Assembly: GCA_023055355.1 (NCBI GenBank)
Contig: JALJCS010000037.1
Span: 3,782,001-3,846,000 of the forward strand
Reading direction: 5' to 3'
Source of the DNA: Agelaius tricolor
Taxonomy: Eukaryota > Chordata > Aves > Passeriformes > Icteridae
DNA: 64,000 bases
The stretch's first letter is position 1. Every line of letters begins with the position of its first letter. The notes below the pieces were generated by a model, which was not told where the DNA came from, made no database searches, and saw only the letters and a program-made list of their open reading frames with translations. A program made the translations under genes and the position numbers. Shown here piece after piece: positions 1 to 13,043 of the stretch.

Positions 1-16
1 TATATATATATATATA
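1..16. repeat. (TA)n microsatellite at window edge
   Basis: Eight TA dinucleotides open the window; the array may continue to the left. Confidence 0.8.
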
Positions 17-1164
17 AATACTCTGCTCAGCAATCAGACACACTGGAAAGAGTAAATCAGGCTTTTCAGGAAATACTGTGCTGTTCAATCAATAGGTTCT
101 TGTTGCCATAGCAAAAATCATTTCTTTATTTGCTAGGATTTGAACTAGTAATGAGTAATATCCAGGAAAGAGAAGCCAGGGCAAACACTCCCCAACAAAG
201 CATAAATCTGAGTAGTCATGCAGATCTCATTTAGAAAAGGGAAGTCAACCCTGTGTCAGGCTGTCAGGACTCAGGCTGCACCCAGACCAGCCACCAAAGA
301 GCCCCCAAATACAGAGGTTTATTAAAAACAAAAAGAACCAATTTATAGAACCCAACCTACAACATGAGCAATGACAGTCAGCAGCCACCTCACCTCCAAA
401 GGGGAGAGGAGAAAGTCTGCAAGGCAGTGTTAATGACAGAGCCAAGACCCAATGGCTTCTCACACACCAGGGACCTCTCAGGAAGTCTCCAGGGCTTAAT
501 CTGCATCCTCAGCTCCAGAAGGAATCTCCTCACTGTGGCTTTTCCCTTCACCACCCATTATTACATTTGCTGCTTGGCTGATGAGCCAAAGTAAGGTGTT
601 TACACTTTTTAAACTGAAACCTCTTTGACAATCCAAATCCTTGCCTTGTAACAGTCAGGAAAAAGTAATTGTTCTAGACATTAAATGAATAAAATCATCC
701 TATAATTCTATTCCAGCAGGGAGAGTCTGAGTCAGCATTTGCTCCCCTTCACACCAGCCCAGAACAGGGGGGCTGAGAAGGACTGAGCCCCTCTCCCCTC
801 CATGTGAGTGGTTCCCATCTCCCAAAGCTGGGGCTCCTGCTGGAGTTGCCATCCCTGCTCTGTCCTTGAGGAGCAGGATGGGATGGTGAGTGGTGAAGGA
901 CAAGCTGGGCTCCACCCCTGCCCTGTGCCATCCCACAGCACCTCCAGCACATCCCAACCCAGCAAGAGCCTCACCAGACCCAAAGGGCAGCACCAGGGAT
1001 CAAGAGCTGCTCTCCTCACTACTGATTCTCTTCTAATCATCCTCTGGCCTCAATAATTCCCAGGTGACAAATCCAGGGACTGCACTGACTCCCCAGGACA
1101 TGCAGGGGCTGCTGGGTGGTGCTGGGTGTGATTTAAAGCAGCTTTTCACACCTGGTCTACTACA

Positions 1165-1530
1165 GGATCACAGAATATCCTGAGCTGGGAGGGACCCACC
1201 AGGATCCCCCAGCCCAGCCCCTGTCCCTGCCCAGCCCCTGTCCCAGCAACCCCAGCCTGGGCATCCCTGGCAGCGCTGCCCAAAGGCTCCTGGAGCTCTG
1301 GCAGCCTCGGGGCCGTGCCCATTCCCTGGGGAGCCTGGGCAGTGCCAGCACCTCTGGGGGAAGAACCTTGCCCTGAGCTCCAGCCTGAGCTGCCCTGGCC
1401 CAGCCCCAGCTGTGCCCTGGCTCCTGTCCCTGTCACCACAGACAAGAGATGTCTGTGTCTCTGTGTGACAAGATCAGTGTCTGTCCCTCCTCTTCCCCCA
1501 CAAGGAAGCTGCCTCCTCTCAGCAGCACAG
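1165..1530 (-). mobile_element. CR1 LINE 3' fragment, minus orientation
   Basis: The segment begins with the reverse complement of the CR1 3' terminus (ATCACAGAAT, then CTGAGCTGGGAGGGACCCA). It continues through typical CR1 phrases such as CTCCTGGAGCTCTGGCAGCC and GAAGAACCTTGCCCTGA. Near 1473-1515 a further CR1 stretch (ATCAGTGTCTGTCCCTCCTC) continues it. It is a 5'-truncated, non-coding copy. Confidence 0.85.
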
Positions 1531-4500
1531 GAGGGTTTGCCTGGTATCTGCAGCACAGGTGGATGATCCAGCATGAACACAAAGCAGGGATTGACATCTC
1601 TGAGAGATCAAGCACAGACAAAATGACTGTTCTGAAGAACCTTGTGCTCCTGTGCCACCTCACATCGAGGAACATTTGCTGCTGCACTGGTTGGTTAAAG
1701 ATTGGGTCAAGGAGGCACAAGACATCACCTGATACCTGAAACTGCATCCAGCTGGGAGTGTCAGCAAGGCTGTGCACACAGAGCATCCCAGGGAGGGCTG
1801 CAGAGAGCCCCTGGGCAGGGCAGGAAAGCTGCTCCAGCCCCAAACCCATGGGGTTGGTGGGTGCAGGCTCAGGACCTGTACAAAGAGGAGGCTCTGACAC
1901 AGAACAACCTCCCAGCTGCCAGACTGAGAGGGAAGGTCTCTGCACAGACAAATAACTGCTTGTGAGACTGGAAACAGGGTAGAAGCAGAGATTTTATAGT
2001 GGACAAAGGTCCCCAAAGGGTTTAACCTGCTCTTCCCATCTGACCAGTCCCACAGAGCAGCAGATTTAGTAAAAGGAGACAAAAAAGCAGCTCATAAACT
2101 CCAAACCTCTGCAGAGACCTTCAGTTTTTTCACAGCAGCCTGCAGTCAATGATCTAGACATCTCCCATGAAAAGAAACTTTTAGATAAAAGCTTTTTGGG
2201 AAAATGAGCCAATTTTTTGGAGTTAGCAATGAGCTTGTCTGTCTGTGCTTGTCCTGAAAACACAGTCATGTGTCAGCCCAAATTGTTGAATAACTCCAGG
2301 CACAGACTATGTGGGCAGCCTGAAACAGTACCCTGGGGACTGCAGCATCACCAGCACATCACCAAGGCATTTGCTATCATTCAGAAGATAAGGAGCTTTT
2401 GTGCCTCTAAAGCCTTTCCCTGACACAGAAAGAAAGGGTTTTCCCCTGACAAGTATCCCTAGAAAAGAGGGGGCCCAAGGCTTGGTTCCTATATCGGATT
2501 AACCCTGTACTGCTATGGCTGAAGCACTCTAAGTGTGCCCAGAAAACTGCAGATGGCAGTTCAGAAATGTACTTTTCTGTACAAGAAGAAGAGTTTTGGG
2601 GAACTGGAACTATGACACCACAGAATCACTTGATCCTGTTTTTCCAAGAAGTGTTTCCTGAGAGTAACACTGACTTTTGCCCAGCCATTAGCTGCACCTC
2701 AGTGAGTTACTGAGTAGAGCTAACAGCACTAAAGATTTACAGCAGGAGCAGTCAGGGAAGCCCTGTGTGGCTGGCAAAGGAGACATTTCCTTCAGGATCA
2801 CATCCCAGCTCCCAAGCCACAAGGCAAAACAAGAAAGTCTCCATTTACAAGGCAACCCACAAAGCCAGCTCTGTGTAATCAATATGCTGAAGCACATGGC
2901 AGACAGGAGCAATGCATGGAGATTCGAAATATTAAACTCCTTGTGCAAGACACGGGCAAGTTTCAAATTCCTGATGAGAGGTGACAGGGTAGGGACAGCC
3001 CCCAGAGCATGTGGGGCAGGTGGCTTGGTTAACTCTTCCCTTCATTGTGCAGGACAAGGGGAGATTGCAGTGCCCACACAAGCACAGCTGGAGCCCCAGT
3101 GTGCCAGGGCACAGAGCTCCCATTCACCCTGGGAGCCCTTTATTCCTCCTCACATCTGCAGGCAGAGGAGCCAGAGCCTTCCACAGCTTAACAGGCAATT
3201 CAAAAATTACTTACTTGGCCCCTAAGAACCGGACAAATCTCCCTGCTTGTACAAAACAAATCTCATCTGAATGCACAAAGGGAGCAGGATAAGCAAGGTA
3301 CAATTAGTGTCAAGACTTGGTGTCCTTATAAAAGCCACACAGAGCTCCCCAACAGCACAGGATTTCCCAGGAGCTCTGAGCAGCCCATTTGTAGCTACAA
3401 CGAGGTGCAGTGATGAAGCTGCCACCCACAAACATTTCTGTGCAACCCAGACTGCCCAGAGCAGCTCAGAAAAATACCTGGGTTTGGTGCTGGAATGGGA
3501 GCCATGGAGCATCAGTCCATGGGAAACAGAGAGAGGCTGGGAGCAGAATTACTTCCCACCCTGTCAAGGAGCTCATTCAGGACCAAAGGCTCCCATGATG
3601 TGAACAGTACCACCTGCACAACAGAGTTCATGTCTCTCTTGTCCTTGCTCTTTCTTTTAACATGCAAAAGGAACTTCCTTGATGAGAAGCAAGTGCAGCA
3701 GGTTCACCAGGAGCCTCAGGGATGTGCCCTCAGAGCTGCATTTTCAGCAGCTGCAAGTGACACAATTTCCCTACACACACACACACAAGTGTTTTGTCTG
3801 AGATATTTCCTACATTCTAATGCCCACAAAGCTGCAGCTCCATCCTGCCAGGTTCCCAAGATCATCCGAAGGGCATTTCTCAGAAAACATCAGCCCCGAG
3901 TTCCTCCAGCCCAGATTTTCCCAGGATGTTTGTGAAGTCACCCTGTGTGATACAGACACTCCATGTGACTCTTCCTACACAAACTGGCAAACAGGGATAT
4001 CCTCCCAGCCCCACGGACTGCTGCAGTCACTGGAACAGCCTGGGTTGTAAATAGGTTTTAAATTCGGGTTTCACAACCCCTGAGGTGAAGGAAATGCTGC
4101 TGCAGCAGCTCTTACCCAGATTTCCTGTCCTGCCACTGCACCCAAAAACGAAATATTTTAATTTTCCTTACTGTTCCCCACACATAGCACAGACCTGGGG
4201 CAGGACTCCTGCCCCAGCCACCCCAGTGTCCTTCCTCTGCTCTTCTCAGAACACCATGACCACATACTGGAAAAACCAGAGTGGAAAGGAAACCCCAAAC
4301 CTGGAACAAACTGAAACCTTGAGATGGAGGGAATTTATAAACCATCTCCAATCTGGTCCACAGATTAAGCAAACCGATTAAGAAAACGTTAACTGTAATC
4401 CTTGTGATTAGAGTTCAGAGCACAAAGTACTTCAAATCTCCCCCTGAGCTTTGGGGCACGCTGAGCCCTGGGCATGTCCTAACCAGCTTCAAAGCCAGAC

Positions 4501-7500
4501 TTGGCTCTGATTTGCGTCAGAGTTTCTATTTTAGCCCTTCTGTCCATTCCTGCAGTGCTGACAGCAGCAGGCAGGACATGGGGGCAAGAGAACCAGGGGA
4601 ATTTGGACTCAGATTGTCACTGCAGCATGAGAAGAAGCATGGGAGTGGTGAGGCCATGCAGAGCCTAAGTCACAGAAAGTTTCCCACTACAGAGATGAGA
4701 TGAGATAAATCTGACTCAGACTGCCAGGGTTTCATACAACAAAGTCTCAGCACTTCAAGGTGCTGGCACATACTGGGGAAACAAAAAACCACCCACTGCC
4801 CCACAGACAGCCTCGGGGGCAGCTTGTGAAGTGGTTTAAAAGCTGTAACTGCAGCAAATTCTGATTTCCAGGCTTCAGCCATCAACATCACAGAAAAAAT
4901 AATCAGTGGAATTAGCAAAGGGCAGGAAAATGGCTTTTTCTGTCTGGGTGAAAGAGGCTGCTGCCATCTGACAGCTAATGGAGATCATCTCCACCAGGGA
5001 GGGGCTGCACTTCATCATCCAAGACACTTATTTCCTGAGCATGACTTATCACTGCTGACCTCATCTCCTAAAAATGCAATGCATCCATGTCAGATACTGC
5101 CATGGCCCCTCCTTAAAGGTGGCAGATGAATCTGCCCCAGCAGAGCACAGCCTGAGACAGAAAATAGAACAGGAACATGCAGTTCTCCAAGAGCTAAAGA
5201 ACACAAATCTCTGCCCTGACCCCTCCAAAACACAGGGATGACATCATCAAAGGAGTTCTTGCAGAGAGATTTCTTCTTCTACTACTAAATTAATTTACTT
5301 GTGTTATGGTTAATTTACTTGTGTTATACATTGCAAAAAAAAAACAACTTCAGGCAGCCACCAGCATTTAGACTCCACTCTGTGCAAACTTGCTCCAAAC
5401 AGGTCTGGGCAGCAGCTGGAAATGTTGATTCCTGCCAACATCCCAAACCTACACCTGGCACTCACAGGAGACCATCTCCAGCAGAACTGAACAGATGGAA
5501 AACTACAGAGCAGGAAGTTCAGCAGGTTAGACCAACAAAGCTGCTGCCCATCATCAAAACTGAGGGGTATTTAAAGTAATCTTTTAACAGACTTTTAAGT
5601 GGGAATTTGGAAGCCACATTCAGGCTTTACACAGCTCAAAAGATTAGGACATGGACCATACTAAAGTTTGTGTAAGATGGAACTTTTTGAAGTTCAGCTG
5701 AACATCTTTGAAGACAATTTAGCTTTAGACTCCAACTGTTTGGATCCCAGCAGCCTTGTTCCCGTAATCCCTGCTCACACTGGGCTGCGACTCGCCTGCC
5801 AGCACACGGCAAACTGCCAGCTGTGACAAGCACTAAACATTAAATCCATCAACAACCTGATGTCTGCTGCCTCTCAGGTCCTGTTATTCACAGGACTTTG
5901 GCTGGCCTGGCCAGAATTCATTCACCTTCCCTGCAGGATCTGCAGGAGGTACCGGATCCTGGAGAGGAAAACACTCAGGATGCACTGCAGGAGTGACACA
6001 GCGAAGGAGCAGGGCCAGGGCAGAGTCCAGCCTCCAGCCAGAGGAGAGCCTGAATCCCAAAGCCAGCTGGCCCTGCAGTGCTCTGTCCTTGCCCAGCTCT
6101 CACCCCACACACCAACCACATGTGCTGCAAAAACCCAGATTTCTATCTCACCAACAACTGTATTGGACGTTATTCTGGCAGGTAACCAAACCACCAGTGA
6201 CTCTTGTCAGCCCAGATGAGCAAGATTTTATCCTCTGAGATCCCAAAGATCCACATTCTGCAGCAAAGCCTTCCCTTCCTCCTGGCACTGCTGACATGCC
6301 TTTACTTCTCTGCAATAACAGAGTACAAAGAGAAGCCCTGAGCAGAGGTCACCAACACTGTGCTGCATCCTCTGCCCCACTCTCAGTTTAGAATAAAGGT
6401 CAGTAGGTCTCCTTCCACCCCTGCACATGCATCCTGTCCTCTCTGAGAGCTCAGCCAGCTCCTCCAGCAGCTGCCCAGCAGCTTCTGGCACATCCCTTTG
6501 GAGCTGCAAACACACTTCTCAGACTGAGTCCCACACACAGTGCTTTATCTGAACTGCTGGTGGTACTGCCTGAGAGATCTCAAAACAGCCCCAGAGCAGA
6601 TGAAAAGCCCTGAAGGGCACCTGAAGCCCTGCAGGAGCACAGCAGCTCCAGCTCATCCATCCCCCAGGGTGAGCAGGGCTGAGGCTCTGCCCTCCACCTG
6701 CAGACCCTGATGTGCCCCATCCCACACAGCCCCACACTGACCTTCACAGTCCCTGTCCCCCCACAGCAGCCCCACAACAGAGCTGGGAACAGATTGCTTT
6801 TTTCCAATGCATCATCTTCCTCTCCCTCACCAAGCTCCAGCTCCAACCCCCAAAGTAACAGCTGCTTCACATATCTGAAGGTCTGCAAGGAGCAATCGAG
6901 TTGTTTATCCTGAAAGGCCTTGGAGCAGCAGCATCCCCCAGGCCACAGCAAAGTCACAAGTGCCACAGCCACTGCCAGCAGCCAGGAGCAGGGGCTGGAG
7001 CTCCCTCTGTGCAGGGCAGTGCTGGAACCCAGCCTGTCCCAGCCACCCTCCCAAAAAGCCACGGAGGATGTGGATCAGGGGACTCAGACCACAGCAGCTC
7101 CACTTGGCTGCCACAGTCAGGCAATCAGAGGCCACACATGGGGATGGAAAAGGGAGGCTGAATTTCTACATTTGAAGAAAAACACCATTTGCATCTCAGA
7201 GAACTGTGGGGTGCAACTGGCAGGGCTGACACCCTCCTTCCTAATAAACCATTACCCCTGACTGCACAGCCAGCCACTGATCCAGAGCATTTCCAGACTC
7301 TGCTGACCTGCTGTTTATCTCCCAGATTCCTGCTGGGCATCAGCAAACAGCTAAACTTTTCCAAGTTCTTGAAGTTTCACTAAGGACTGCTTTCTTGAGT
7401 ATGGAGCATAATTAAAGATCTTTTCAAAGCAAGGCTTGGAAACGAAGATGCTTGGCACAAGAAGGGCTTGTTCACCCCAAAAGAACACAGGAGCTGCTCA

Positions 7501-8283
7501 CTAAAACCAGCCTCAGGTTTTGACACCCCAAAAAAGAAAGGGGATTGGTTTTAACAAACAACTGCAGCTCCCTGCTCACAAGAACAGTCTGTTTCTGCCC
7601 AATTCAGGCCAAAATCAAGTTTCTGAAAACCCCGACACAGCTACAAAACAGAACTCTTGTTTTTGGCTGGTTGCCTTGGAGACACAGAGTGATCTCTTGG
7701 GAAGAAACCAAGGAATGCATCTTAATACGAGCTCCTTCCTTTTCAGGCATCAACACTCAGCCTTATTACCCAGAGTACAGCCACAAACATCCTCTAGGTC
7801 AAGAGTAAACAGAAATCTTTCCATTTGTCCCCCATCAGCATCTTCTAGACCCTGGCTCCAAAGTCATACTCTGTGCTTGACTGAGCAGGAAGGAGCTGAA
7901 AGAAAAATGGGTGTTTCTCCCATACCACATTTAACTTCACCCAGAAACTTGTGTCTTGACTACTTTCCTTCAGCTCCATCTTATTTTTCAAAGGCTGCAG
8001 TATTGGCTGCAGCTTCCTGAGTTCTGCAAATATAACAGGCAGTTTCTCCTTTGCCTTTTAATCTCTCTCCTCTCAAAAACCAAATGTTTACACAAGTTCT
8101 CCTGCAGGACGACCCCACATACAGTTCTTAGAGCACAGCTCTGTGTGCACCTTGCAGTATTTGGCACCTCAGCAGCACAGCAGGGCAGCTAATGCTGTTA
8201 AGCTGATAAGAACAGGGGCAGAGAAGCTGCATGACCTGCCCAATGTCACACAAATCCACCACTGACACACAGAACAGTAGTTA

Positions 8284-8460
8284 ACCAATATCACATGATA
8301 TTTTAGGCTGGGAAAGGTCCTCTGGAGGTCTCTAGCCCAAACTCCTGCCTTAAGCAAGACTGACTTGCCAGTTGTTTAAAGCTTTTCCCTAGCAAGTTTC
8401 AGACAGCTCCAAGGCTGGACATGCCACAACTTCTCTGGGTTTGACCAACCAAAAACCAAT
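8284..8460 (-). mobile_element. CR1 LINE 3' fragment, diverged, minus orientation
   Basis: The sequence reads as the reverse complement of a CR1 tail: GGCTGGGAAAGGTCCTCTGG, then a CCCAAACTCCTGCC stretch, then CAAGGCTGGACATGCCACAA and CTTCTCTGGG. It is more diverged than the copy at 53817. Weaker similarity may run on to about 8640. Confidence 0.7.
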
Positions 8461-10209
8461 TCAGTCACTGCACTGGACTTGTGCTCATCTCCCTCCCTCC
8501 TTTTTGTTAAGGATACCTTCCACTGGGCACCATTTAACTGTTTTTACTTGAGGCTTTGTTCCTTGTGCCCCAACAGCATCCCCTGCTCAGAAAAATCAGC
8601 TCCTCAGCTCCATCAGAAGTAGGTCTTACTCAAGTATGAGCCTCCCACAAGATTCTCTCTGTGTCCTCTGCTCTATCCTAAGAGCACTCAGAACTGTAAC
8701 ATGCTGCATTATTTTCACCCTTTAGACCACAAACCTGATTTGGTGTAGATCAAATTAACACCCCAAATTGAACCTGAACAGAGCCAAAACAGCTGCAATG
8801 AGTGCAAGCCAGCAGGTGTTTAGGCAGCAGAACAACTCCAGTCTGACCAAGCACTTCCCTGTAGGAAAACAAGGAAAAACTTCAGGAGCACTGAGCAAGA
8901 ATCAACACTCCTGCTCATTTGCTTGTTCTGTCTCTCAAGGTGCTCCAGACCTGCTCCCTGCATTAGTCACCATCAAATTACCACAGGCTGCATGTGCTTA
9001 GGGAGGAATTCGACAGCGTTAAGCCAGGGAAGCAGCACTCCCCACGTCCCTTCAAATGAGATGCATCCTGCTCAAAGGATTGCCTCAAATTATCATGCTC
9101 AGTGCCTCAGGCACCCATGTGCATCCAGTCCCTCAGTTATCTATTTGGATTTGGGTAACGGAAACGTCCAACAACAATTCCTACTATGGAAAAACATGTC
9201 ACATCACAGCCCTAAATCAGGATGTGCCACCTCAGTGTGCTGCTTTCAGAGCCCAACAACTCTCCCCACTCCTCTTGTCACGTCCAGATGCATTTCAGCA
9301 AGCCCTACAAAAATTAATTTTCAATTTAGGGCTCACAAGGATCTATGTTACTCCCCAAGCCATGAGAAAATCTGGCATTCGCTCACTCCAAAGGCATTTG
9401 GAGCAATCAGCATCTCCTGGATCTTCAGAGCTGTAGCTGCACATGCAGAAGGAGCAGGTGGTATAATCCTATAAATGGGAGTTAAGTTCTTGCTGATCTC
9501 TTTCTGCCTAATCGAGACCTAATTCTTGAGCCTCTATCAATAGATCACTAATTTGGGGAAGACCAATGCCACACTGCCTGGGGGACCACGGGCAGCTCAA
9601 CATGTCCAACCCCTCAGACACAGCGAGCACAGTGGGAGGGCAAGCCCACAGCTGCTCCAACCATGCAGCTCCCCCTGATTTCCTAAATTCCTGAAATACT
9701 TTACTTTCCATTATCCTATCTCCAAGAAGGGCTGGGGTGGGAGAGGCCCTGCAGCTGTCACAGGGCATATCCCACCCTCAGCTGCTTTGTGGGGCAGTCC
9801 CCAGTGCCCCCTCCCTGAGGGCAAATTCTGTTTAATACACCAAGTCCCATCTCCCAGCTCTGGTCCTCAGGCTCCCTTTTAAATTCCAGGAGACAGTAAA
9901 AGCAAACAAGAAACTGGACTTGCAGAGTTGCAAACTCTCCTAATATTGGATACCATGAGCAATAATAATCTCTGGTTCCTTCCTCACCATTCTGAAATGT
10001 CCTTCGCATCAGTGTGGTGGAGTTCCACCTTCCCTCTCCTGTTTTCCAGTCCGTTTTACCCCCGGTTTCAGGCAGCTCTGCGGGCAGCCTCTGGCTCCCA
10101 CACGGGGCAAACACACTGCCCTGTTCCCAGCAGTGCCTCAGGAGCAGCCAAACCCAAAGCAGCCCCAGCACTCGCAGCCTGGCTGCTGAGCACAGAGGTG
10201 CCCGGTTAC

Positions 10210-12399
10210 CTTCTTGCGGCGTGAGCCCGTCTTGCTCATGCAGGACCTCTCCAGGGACAGGTACCCTCCGATCACTTCAATCTCGTTCACCGTGGGGTAG
10301 CGCTTTTTATGGGATATCCCCACTTGAGGCCCATCAGCGTTCTCCACGGCTTTGCCTCTTCCTTTGCTCTCCTCCTCCTCCTCCTCTTCCTCCCGCTGCG
10401 GCCTTCCGCTGGCATCGGGGACAGCCTGCAGCCCCGGGGCCACGGGCTTCCTTTTGGGCACGACAGTGAAGGTGCTGCCTCCCCTCTGCTGGGGGGCAGA
10501 GTGCGGTCTGTAGAGGGGCACAGAGGAAAACTCCATCTCCAGGTCGGGGCCAGCTCCTCCGGGCTGATCCACCAAGCTCCCCGTCCTCGCAGCCGGGCCA
10601 GCCCCGCTGTCCGTCTCCACAATGTCATCGATGTAAGTCACAGGTACCAGAGGATCCAGAGGCGCCGCTGGGGAAGTGATGGGCTCTTCCTGCTCGGGGG
10701 CGGGAGCCCTCGGGGGCTCCGGGGGTGCCTTCTCCTCCGAGGGCGGTGGTCCTGGCCTGGCAATCTGCGCCGGCGGCCGAGCCGGGCTGCCCTCCCGGCG
10801 GGGCACGAAGACGAAGGAATTGCGCGAATTCAGGCGCAGCTTGGCCAGAGCCTGTGCCTGCAGGTCGTGGGCTGGGATGGCCGCCAGGTCGGGTTTGGGG
10901 GCCGGGAGGATTTCGAAGGAGCCCCCGGCCCGGGGGGCTGAGGCGGAGAGCGGCCGAACGGCGCCGGTGGCACTGGGGGCCGGACTGGCACTGGGCAGGG
11001 GCGACACGGCCACCTCGGCCTCCTCCGGCTTTGGCCTCCTGGCGTTGGCTCTGGCATGGGAAGGGCTGGTGGATGGCACTGGTGGCCCCTTGGGCGTTGC
11101 GGGGCGGCCGGCGGGGACAGCGCCGGGCTCGGGGACGCGGACGCTGGGGGGCTGCCCCCGGGGTGTGACCGTGAAGGAGTTGGAGCTGATCTTGTGGAGG
11201 AAGCAGTTGGCCTGAGGGGCCGCAGCCTTGGGGGTACCTGGGACCGCCTGAGGGGCTGCAGCCCGGGGGGCAGCCGGGGCGGGCTGGGGGGCTGCGGGCT
11301 CGGGGGTGAAAGCCCGGGGGGGAGCCGGCGTGGGCTGGGGGGACACGGGCTGTGGGGTGACAACCCTGGGCGGTGGTGCGGGCTGGGGGGTGACAGCCCG
11401 CGGGGGTGCCGTGGGTTGGGGGGTGACAGCCCGCGGGGGTGCCGTGGGTTGGGGGGTGACAGCCCGCGGGGAAACCGTGGGCGGAGGAGTGACAACCCGT
11501 GGAGGGGCCGTGGGCGGGGGGGTGACAGCCCGGGGGGAAGCCGGCGGCAGGACTGTGGGTTGGGGGGCCACCGGCACCGCTGGAGGGGTGGCAGCGCGGG
11601 GGGGAGCCGGGAGCGGCGGAGGGGTGGCCGGGACCGCGGGCGGAGATGCCGGTCCCGCCTTTGGCGCCGGAGCCCGGGGGAAGCCGGGCCCCTTCTGGAG
11701 GGGCGCGGGGGCGCGGGGGGAGCCGGGTCCCGCGGGCGGAGCGGGCGGCGCGGCCCGGGCAGCGCCCGGTCCCACCTGCGGAGGAGCCGCGGCCGCGCCG
11801 GTCCCGGACAGCGCGTCCCCAACGCGGCGACGGCGGCCCCGCGGCCGCTGCCCGAACTTCTCCAGGAGGCGGCTGACGGTGCCCGGCTCGGCCGCCTCGG
11901 GCGGCTCCGGCGGCTCGGCCGTCTCGTAGATGACGACCTGGTCGGCGCGGATCTCGGCGAGCGCGGCGCCGCGCCGGGCCAGCAGCTCCCGCAGCGGGTC
12001 GGCGCCGGCCGGGTCCCGGCGGCGGGCGGGCGGCGCATCCCCCGCGGCGAAGCAGGCGGCGGGGTCGGCGCGGGACTCGATGATGAGGATGTTGTCGGCG
12101 CGGATGGTGCGGATGCCGGGCACGGCGCTGTACAGCTCCAGCAGCTGCTGCAGCGGCCGCGCCGCGCCGCCGGGCCCGGGCCGCCCCTGCCGCAGCCGGC
12201 GCCGCTCGCTCTCCAGCCGCATGAAGGGGTTCTCGCGGAGCGGGCCCAGGCTCTCCGCCACCACCAGCCGCTCCCCGGCCGGGGGCTCGGGCTCGCCGCC
12301 CGCCCCGGCCAGCTTGGCCCGCTTGCGCTCCAGGATCTCCCGCTGCCAGGCGGGCGCTGCCCGCGGCCCGGCGCCGAGCGGCGGCTCCGCGCTGCTCAT
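10210..12399 (-). CDS. TPRN: Taperin (TPRN), coding exon 1
   Basis: Taperin is an actin-associated protein at the base of hair-cell stereocilia; it binds protein phosphatase 1, and human TPRN mutations cause recessive deafness (DFNB79). The exon encodes 730 residues. The start at 12399 has a strong context (GCCGCCGCC before ATG) and gives the taperin N-terminus with PAWQREILERKRAKLA near 15-30 and ESLGPLRENPFM near 48-59. Two related segments follow, IRADNILIIES near 98-108 and IRADQVVIYETAE near 139-151, then TVSRLLEKFG near 163. Proline/alanine-rich sequence fills about 200-400. Conserved islands are SNSFTVTPRG near 403-414, LNSRNSFVFVPRR near 521-534, VTYIDDI near 585, STFTVVPKRKP near 643-653, an acidic run near 670, and KKRYPTVNEIEVIGGYL near 698. 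Exon 1 ends in RKK, followed by donor GTAACC at 10204-10209 in phase 0. The PP1-docking KISF motif of mammals is expected in the next exon, not seen here. The frame stays open to 12822, but only the chosen start matches the family. Confidence 0.95.
11354..11556 (-). repeat. TPRN: 33-bp coding tandem repeat in TPRN (11-residue Pro-rich unit)
   Basis: About six tandem 33-bp units encode an 11-residue repeat of the form PRAVTPQPTAP, at about residues 282-349. The unit length is a multiple of three, so the frame is kept. Some neighbouring units are nearly identical (11387-11452), which suggests recent duplication. Confidence 0.85.
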
Positions 12400-12720
12400 G
12401 GCGGCGGCGCTGGGGCTCTGCGGGCCGGGCCCCGCCGCACCGGGGCGGCCCCGCGGCACCGCCCCCGGGCCGGGCAGGGCCGACCCCGCGGGGCCGGGGC
12501 GGGGCCGGAGGTGCGCCGGGGCCGCCCCGCTCCGGGCCGGGGTCAGCGCTCCGCCCCCGCTGCCCGGGACAAGGGCTCCGGGGCCGCCGGACAGCGGCGC
12601 GGTCCGGGCATGGCGATGTGACCTGAGGTGGTGCCGTATCCCCCGGCTGGGAACCGGCCGGGCCCCACCGCCCCATCGCCCTCCCCTCACAGAGGAGACC
12701 CCCGGCCCGGGACACGAGCC
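12400..12720 (-). promoter_or_regulatory. TPRN: TPRN 5' UTR/proximal promoter candidate
   Basis: Immediately upstream of the TPRN start the sequence is very GC-rich. It contains Sp1-type GC boxes: GGGGCGGGGCC at 12496-12506 on the plus strand, and the complement of GGGGGCGGAGC near 12547-12557. No TATA box is evident. The transcription start cannot be fixed from sequence alone. Confidence 0.5.
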
Positions 12721-13043
12721 ATAGTGACGGACACAGAACCCCAAAACACACAAAACACCCATATGTGCCCATTCCCCCATCCCGGACTGGTCCGTCTGCT
12801 GCCAGCCGAAGGCAGGGTCCATAAACGCCTTTCGGGGTCACCCTTGGGATGTCGGCCGCCGTCGCAGGCGGAGCAGGTGCCTGTGCAGGAACAGGGAACC
12901 AGCCCCCGACTCTGGAGCAGTGTCTGTGATACCCGGACCGTCAGAGTGTTTTAGGGAGAGCTCTGATGGACACAAGTGAGTTTTCCATGGCACATGGCAG
13001 CAGAGCGGGAGAGCAATTTTCCCATTTTGCTCTTTGCTGCTCA

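Larger units (their letters stand above)
1..10209 (-). other. Presumed TPRN intron 1 (no exon recognised)
   Basis: This stretch follows the TPRN exon 1 donor in the direction of transcription. I searched by eye on the minus strand for the expected second exon (start like MKISFND) and the conserved taperin C-terminus (FSKWQEQ, ending SEPALYF) and found neither. It holds two CR1 fragments, a short TA run at the left edge, and otherwise unremarkable sequence. Open frames here are short and have no recognisable homology. The label intron is an inference from the donor at 10208-10209. Confidence 0.55.
10240..12720. promoter_or_regulatory. CpG island over TPRN exon 1 and promoter
   Basis: CpG dinucleotides are dense from about 10240 to 12720 and sparse on both sides. 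The densest part is 11650-12600, at the start codon and upstream. This CpG bias also explains the long spurious open frames on both strands here. Confidence 0.85.

Noticed and set aside
6790..6900. Acidic minus-strand frame (EGEEDDALEK) as a candidate TPRN acidic exon
   Set aside because: The flanking residues do not match taperin and no KISF or SKWQEQ-like segment accompanies it.
11056..12621. Plus-strand frame of 521 codons and other long frames over TPRN exon 1
   Set aside because: They are shadows of the CpG-rich TPRN coding exon. Only the minus frame starting at 12399 matches a known family.
12400..12822. Upstream in-frame extension of TPRN by 141 codons
   Set aside because: The extra sequence has no taperin similarity, while the start at 12399 has a strong context and the expected N-terminus.
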